Translations under genes and position numbers: made by a program | In this document: positions 6,505-9,361 of the stretch, one piece after another | How the letters are laid out: the number at the start of each line of letters is the position of its first letter | How positions within the stretch are numbered: position 1 is the stretch's first letter | Origin: a bacterium 42_11 | GTDB taxonomy: Bacteria > Synergistota > GBS-1 | NCBI GenBank assembly: GCA_001508835.1 | Contig: LGFB01000038.1 | Coordinates: forward strand, 1-9,361 | Reading direction: 5' to 3' | Length of the DNA: 9,361 nt | The notes under the pieces: generated by a model | The model's database searches: none | Seen by the model: only the letters and a program-made list of their open reading frames with translations | Told to the model about the DNA's origin: nothing

Positions 6505-7560
6505 ATGGACTCGGAAGGTGTGATGCGAAAGTGGCGTGATTTTCTGCCTATCACGGATAAAACGCCCATCATCACCTTAGGAGAAGGAAATACTCCACTA
6601 ATAAGAGCAAGGAACATTGAAAAAGAATACAATTTGAATTTCGAACTTTACCTAAAATACGAAGGGACAAACCCAACGGGTTCGTTTAAAGACAGAGGAA
6701 TGGTAATGGCGGTAGCAAAAGCCTTAGAAGAGGAAGCAATTGCAGTAGCGTGCGCATCCACAGGTAATACGTCAGCTTCCGCAGCGGCCTATGCAGCGAG
6801 AACGGGGCTAAAATGTATAGTTATAATCCCTAAAAACGCTATCGCATTAGGGAAACTGGCACAAGCTTTGGCAGCGGGAGCAACCGTAATAGCGATAGAC
6901 GGCAACTTCGACGATGGATTAAGGATAATAAGAGAGTTGACCCAGAGATACCCAATAACCCTTGTAAACTCGCTAAATCCATATAGACTTGAAGGACAAA
7001 AAACGGCCGCATTTGAAATCTGCGAAACCTTAGGAGAAGCGCCAGACTACTTAGCAATACCGGTAGGTAATGCGGGAAATATTAGTGCCTATGGGATGGG
7101 CTTCAAGGAGTTTCAAAAAATAGGAAAGATAACGAAGACACCCAAACTGTTAGGATTCCAAGCAGAAGGAGCGGCTCCAATAGTTGAAAATAGGGTTATC
7201 AGGAATCCGGAGACCATAGCAACAGCAATAAGGATAGGCAACCCAGCTCACTGGCAGAGAGCGGTAAACACGGTAAAAGAGCTGGGAGGAGGGTTTTATA
7301 AAGTATCGGATGAGGAAATCTTAGAAGCCTATAAAATAGTCGTGAGAAGCGAAGGTATATTTGCCGAACCTGCTTCAGCGGCATCACTCGCGGGAGTTCT
7401 GAAGTTAAGCAAAGACAAGTTTTTCCCAGACGGTGCAAAAGTCGTAAGCGTTTTAACGGGACACGGGTTAAAAGACCCGAATATTGCAATAAATCTGGTG
7501 GGAGAACCACCTTCCTGCCCTCCTCTTCTGGAGGAGGTGATAAAGATAGCGAAGCTTTAG
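6505..7560 (+). CDS. thrC: Threonine synthase
   Basis: This 351-residue PLP enzyme converts O-phosphohomoserine to L-threonine, the last pathway step. It belongs to the short bacterial (Bacillus/Thermus-like) type. LGEGNTPLI (25-33) opens the fold. [12 protein letters not shown] (55-66) contains Lys62, the expected Schiff-base lysine. ASTGNTSAS (84-92) binds the substrate, PVGNAGN (186-192) is the PLP phosphate loop, and [10 protein letters not shown] (316-325) closes the active site. The start MDSEG...RDFLP matches relatives. AAAGGAG lies 12 bases upstream of the ATG, slightly far, and overlaps the end of the preceding gene. The last codons carry a hairpin and an SD-like repeat that face thrB. 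It sits between the unknown ISOCOT-like gene and thrB, with a 16-base gap to thrB. Confidence 0.96.
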   Translation: MDSEGVMRKWRDFLPITDKTPIITLGEGNTPLIRARNIEKEYNLNFELYLKYEGTNPTGSFKDRGMVMAVAKALEEEAIAVACASTGNTSASAAAYAARTGLKCIVIIPKNAIALGKLAQALAAGATVIAIDGNFDDGLRIIRELTQRYPITLVNSLNPYRLEGQKTAAFEICETLGEAPDYLAIPVGNAGNISAYGMGFKEFQKIGKITKTPKLLGFQAEGAAPIVENRVIRNPETIATAIRIGNPAHWQRAVNTVKELGGGFYKVSDEEILEAYKIVVRSEGIFAEPASAASLAGVLKLSKDKFFPDGAKVVSVLTGHGLKDPNIAINLVGEPPSCPPLLEEVIKIAKL

Positions 7561-7569
7561 GAGGTGATA
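7519..7569 (+). promoter_or_regulatory. Duplicated SD and anti-SD element at the thrC-thrB junction
   Basis: AGGAGGTGATA occurs twice, at 7532-7542 inside thrC and at 7559-7569 as the real thrB ribosome-binding site (9 bases before TTG 7577, overlapping the thrC stop). A CCTCCTC segment at 7519-7525 can pair with the first copy (stem 7519-7525/7531-7537, 5-base loop) or with the AGGAGG core of the second. The first copy has no usable start codon at normal spacing. This could be a translational standby or switch element, but a chance effect of Pro/Leu/Glu codons is possible. Confidence 0.35.
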
Positions 7570-7576
7570 CTTAGAG

Positions 7577-8485
7577 TTGATAAGAGTAAGGGTGCCAGCA
7601 ACCTCTGCTAATTTAGGGCCAGGATTCGATATTATTGGGACAGCTTGGAATATTCACAACATATTCGAATGTGAGGAGATTGAAGAAGGTTTGGAAATCA
7701 ATGTCGAGGGAACCTCAGACATAACGAAGGGAGAGGACAACGCTGTATATAAGGCCTTCAAAAAAGCCTTCGAATATAAGAAAGAAGAACCACCAAAAGG
7801 TATAAGAATAAACATAAAGGTGAATGTCCCCACAAAACGAGGGTTAGGGTCAAGCGCAACAGCCTATATAGGTGGATTGCTCTTAGCCAATAGGTTTTTA
7901 AGCAGACCGCTTAAAAGAAGGGAGCTCCTCTCCCTCGCGGTTGAACTTGAGGGGCATCCAGATAATGTTTATCCAGCATTCTTTGGAGGAATCACTTTGG
8001 CCTACAACAAGGAAAATAATGTGGAGCCTTACAGGCTTCGAGTAAGAGGATTCCCCGCAGAAACCTTCGTCCTTGTTCCTCCTTTTGTGGTTCCCACAGA
8101 GGAAGCCAGAAAGGTCCTCCCCAAAAGCTATTCAAAAGAAGAGGTAATATTTAATATGCGTCAGGTCAGCCTACTAATTACGGCCCTTGAAGAAAGGGAA
8201 CCCGAACTTTTAAGATGGGCCTTCGAAGATAGAATTCACCAACCATATAGAGCCCCTCTCGTCCCAGGGATGTATGAGCTCTTTGAAGAATCCATAAGGT
8301 TAGGTGCTTACGGAGGGGTTTTAAGCGGAGCAGGACCAAGTCTTCTATTCTTCACCCCCTTAGGGAAAGGAAGAAGTATAGCCTCAAAGTTAGCTGAAAA
8401 ATGGAGCAATATCCTTAATGATGAGGTAAAAATAATAATCACTGACATAGATTATAGAGGAGCAATTGTAATGGAGGTATCCTAA
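7577..8485 (+). CDS. thrB: Homoserine kinase (GHMP family)
   Basis: This 302-residue cytoplasmic kinase phosphorylates L-homoserine with ATP to O-phosphohomoserine, the ThrC substrate. All three GHMP motifs are present: VPATSANLGPGFD (6-18) at the N-terminus, the ATP-binding VPTKRGLGSSATA (84-96), and LSGAGPSLLFF (249-259) near the C-terminus. ELEGHPDNVYPAFFGG (123-138) is the typical homoserine-kinase segment and separates it from mevalonate or galactokinases. The length matches ThrB (about 300). The start is TTG 7577: MIRVRVPATSANLGPG fits the family exactly and AGGAGGTGA lies 9 bases upstream. The TTG codon may lower its level relative to ThrC. lysC begins one base after its stop. Confidence 0.96.
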   Translation: MIRVRVPATSANLGPGFDIIGTAWNIHNIFECEEIEEGLEINVEGTSDITKGEDNAVYKAFKKAFEYKKEEPPKGIRINIKVNVPTKRGLGSSATAYIGGLLLANRFLSRPLKRRELLSLAVELEGHPDNVYPAFFGGITLAYNKENNVEPYRLRVRGFPAETFVLVPPFVVPTEEARKVLPKSYSKEEVIFNMRQVSLLITALEEREPELLRWAFEDRIHQPYRAPLVPGMYELFEESIRLGAYGGVLSGAGPSLLFFTPLGKGRSIASKLAEKWSNILNDEVKIIITDIDYRGAIVMEVS

Positions 8486-8486
8486 G

Positions 8487-9361
8487 ATGCTTGTGGTTCA
8501 AAAATATGGAGGATCGTCAGTTGCAAACCTTGAATTGATAAAAAATGTGGCTCAAAGAGTCAAAAAAACAAAAGAAGAGGGACACGATGTAATAGTAGTC
8601 GTGTCTGCCATGGGGAAAACAACTGATGAGCTTTTAAAGATGGCCTATTCCCTCTCTCCATCCCCTCCAGAGAGAGAGCTTGACATGCTCGCATCTACTG
8701 GAGAGCAGATATCTATTGCTCTTCTCTCAATAGCTTTACACGAGCTCGGCTGTCCCTCCATATCCTTTACGGGGGCCCAAGCAGGGATAATCACTGATAG
8801 CTTTTTCACAAGGGCAAGGATTATCAGGATGGATACCTGGAAAATAAGTGAAGAACTAAGTAAAGGGAAAGTCGTCATCGTAGCCGGTTTTCAAGGAATG
8901 AACGAGAAAGGAGAAATAACAACTCTTGGAAGAGGAGGATCTGATACTACCGCTGTAGCCTTAGCAGCTGCAATGAAAGCAGATGTATGTGAAATTTACA
9001 CCGATGTAGATGGAGTTTATACAGCTGACCCAAGAATAGTTCCCGAAGCAAGACTTCTTAAGGAAATAACATACGACGAGATGTTAGAAATGGCCATAGC
9101 AGGAGCCAAAGTGCTTCAACACAGGGCTGTAGAGTTTGCCAAAAGGTTTTCTGTCCCCTTAAAGGTTAAGTCTTCATTCAATTATAATGAGGGGACCTGG
9201 GTAAAGGAGGAGATAAGCGTGGAAAGAAAAGGCGTAGTCACCGGCGTAACGGTTGACAAAAAAATAGCTAAAGTTACTTTACTTGGAGTCCCAGATATTC
9301 CTGGAATAGCGCATAAATTCACAAAGGCCTTAGCAAACTCTGGAATAAACATAGATATGAT
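8487..9361 (+). CDS. lysC: Aspartokinase, N-terminal 291 codons (runs off window end)
   Basis: Aspartokinase phosphorylates L-aspartate, the first step to lysine, threonine and methionine. The open frame from ATG 8487 reaches the window end, so about 291 of an expected 400 or so residues are visible. The kinase domain begins with VVQKYGGSSVAN (3-14), followed by VVVSAMGKTTDELL (37-50), STGEQIS (70-76), FQGMNEKGEITTLGRGGSD (135-153) and YTDVDGVYTADPR (171-183). The first ACT regulatory domain starts near VTGVTVDKKIAKVTLLGVPD (251-270). The size and single-domain start point to the stand-alone Bacillus-type enzyme, not a fusion to homoserine dehydrogenase, although the C-terminus is unseen. GGAGGT (8473-8478) lies 8 bases upstream, inside thrB. 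Feedback control by lysine and/or threonine through the ACT domains is expected from the family. An internal start for a beta subunit is described separately. Confidence 0.96.
   Translation, partial: MLVVQKYGGSSVANLELIKNVAQRVKKTKEEGHDVIVVVSAMGKTTDELLKMAYSLSPSPPERELDMLASTGEQISIALLSIALHELGCPSISFTGAQAGIITDSFFTRARIIRMDTWKISEELSKGKVVIVAGFQGMNEKGEITTLGRGGSDTTAVALAAAMKADVCEIYTDVDGVYTADPRIVPEARLLKEITYDEMLEMAIAGAKVLQHRAVEFAKRFSVPLKVKSSFNYNEGTWVKEEISVERKGVVTGVTVDKKIAKVTLLGVPDIPGIAHKFTKALANSGINIDM
9205..9221 (+). promoter_or_regulatory. Internal ribosome-binding site and GTG start within lysC
   Basis: AGGAGG (9205-9210) followed after 8 bases by an in-frame GTG (9219-9221, codon 245) is an ideal initiation site inside lysC. 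It lies at the linker between the kinase and ACT domains. In Bacillus-type aspartokinases the separate regulatory beta subunit starts in-frame at about codon 245-250, so this is probably the beta-subunit start. Confidence 0.65.

Noticed and set aside
6839..7510. Leu/Arg-rich minus-strand open frames opposite thrC
   Set aside because: Their Leu-rich translation is the expected mirror of thrC codons, and no start signal is present.
7532..7542. A hidden small gene started by the first AGGAGGTGATA in thrC
   Set aside because: No ATG, GTG or TTG lies 5-12 bases downstream, so it cannot be a normal initiation site.
1..9361. CRISPR array, insertion sequence, tRNA/rRNA or phage genes
   Set aside because: There are no spaced repeats, transposase or integrase motifs, or tRNA-like cloverleaf; the space is almost fully filled by metabolic genes.

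Overview
The window looks like a piece of a bacterial chromosome, probably from a thermophilic or moderately thermophilic anaerobe. The DNA is AT-leaning, Arg is mostly AGA/AGG and Ile often ATA, the proteins are rich in Glu and Lys, Shine-Dalgarno (SD) sites are strong (AGGAGGTGA type), and several genes start with TTG or GTG. The protein styles remind me of Thermotogota, Synergistota or thermophilic Firmicutes, but the phylum cannot be fixed from sequence reading alone. There are no RNA genes, insertion sequences, CRISPR arrays or phage genes. The region is densely packed core metabolism plus two poorly understood genes.

Layout. (1) Positions 1-1087, minus strand: the 3' gene is a tRNA-dihydrouridine synthase cut by the window edge, and upstream of it is type III pantothenate kinase coaX; the two overlap by 4 bp (ATGA). 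(2) 1088-1273: a divergent promoter region with good sigma70-type promoters on both strands. (3) 1274-4161, plus strand: a tight leuC-leuD-leuB operon (isopropylmalate isomerase, both subunits, and a beta-decarboxylating dehydrogenase). leuA is not in the window. (4) 4158-5640, minus strand: a secreted protein of unknown function with a predicted beta-sandwich, followed by a DedA-family membrane protein. The DedA reading frame extends upstream of any ATG/GTG/TTG and seems to need a non-canonical start. It ends tail-to-tail with leuB at a shared hairpin. (5) 5641-5763: a second divergent promoter region. (6) 5764-9361, plus strand: an operon of an uncharacterised protein with ISOCOT-like (RpiA/DeoR-like) motifs, then thrC, thrB and the first 291 codons of aspartokinase lysC, which runs off the end.

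How the genes work together. leuCDB supplies the middle and late steps of leucine synthesis, and the same enzyme types can serve the citramalate route to isoleucine. lysC starts the aspartate family pathway, and thrB and thrC finish threonine, the precursor of isoleucine. Homoserine dehydrogenase and aspartate-semialdehyde dehydrogenase are not seen here. The most interesting points are an internal ribosome-binding site inside lysC placed where a separate regulatory beta subunit would start, the unknown ISOCOT-like gene heading the threonine operon, an NADP-type Lys-Tyr pair in the LeuB-like enzyme, the non-canonical DedA start, and a duplicated SD with an opposing anti-SD segment at the thrC-thrB junction. 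No wholly new multi-gene system is evident.
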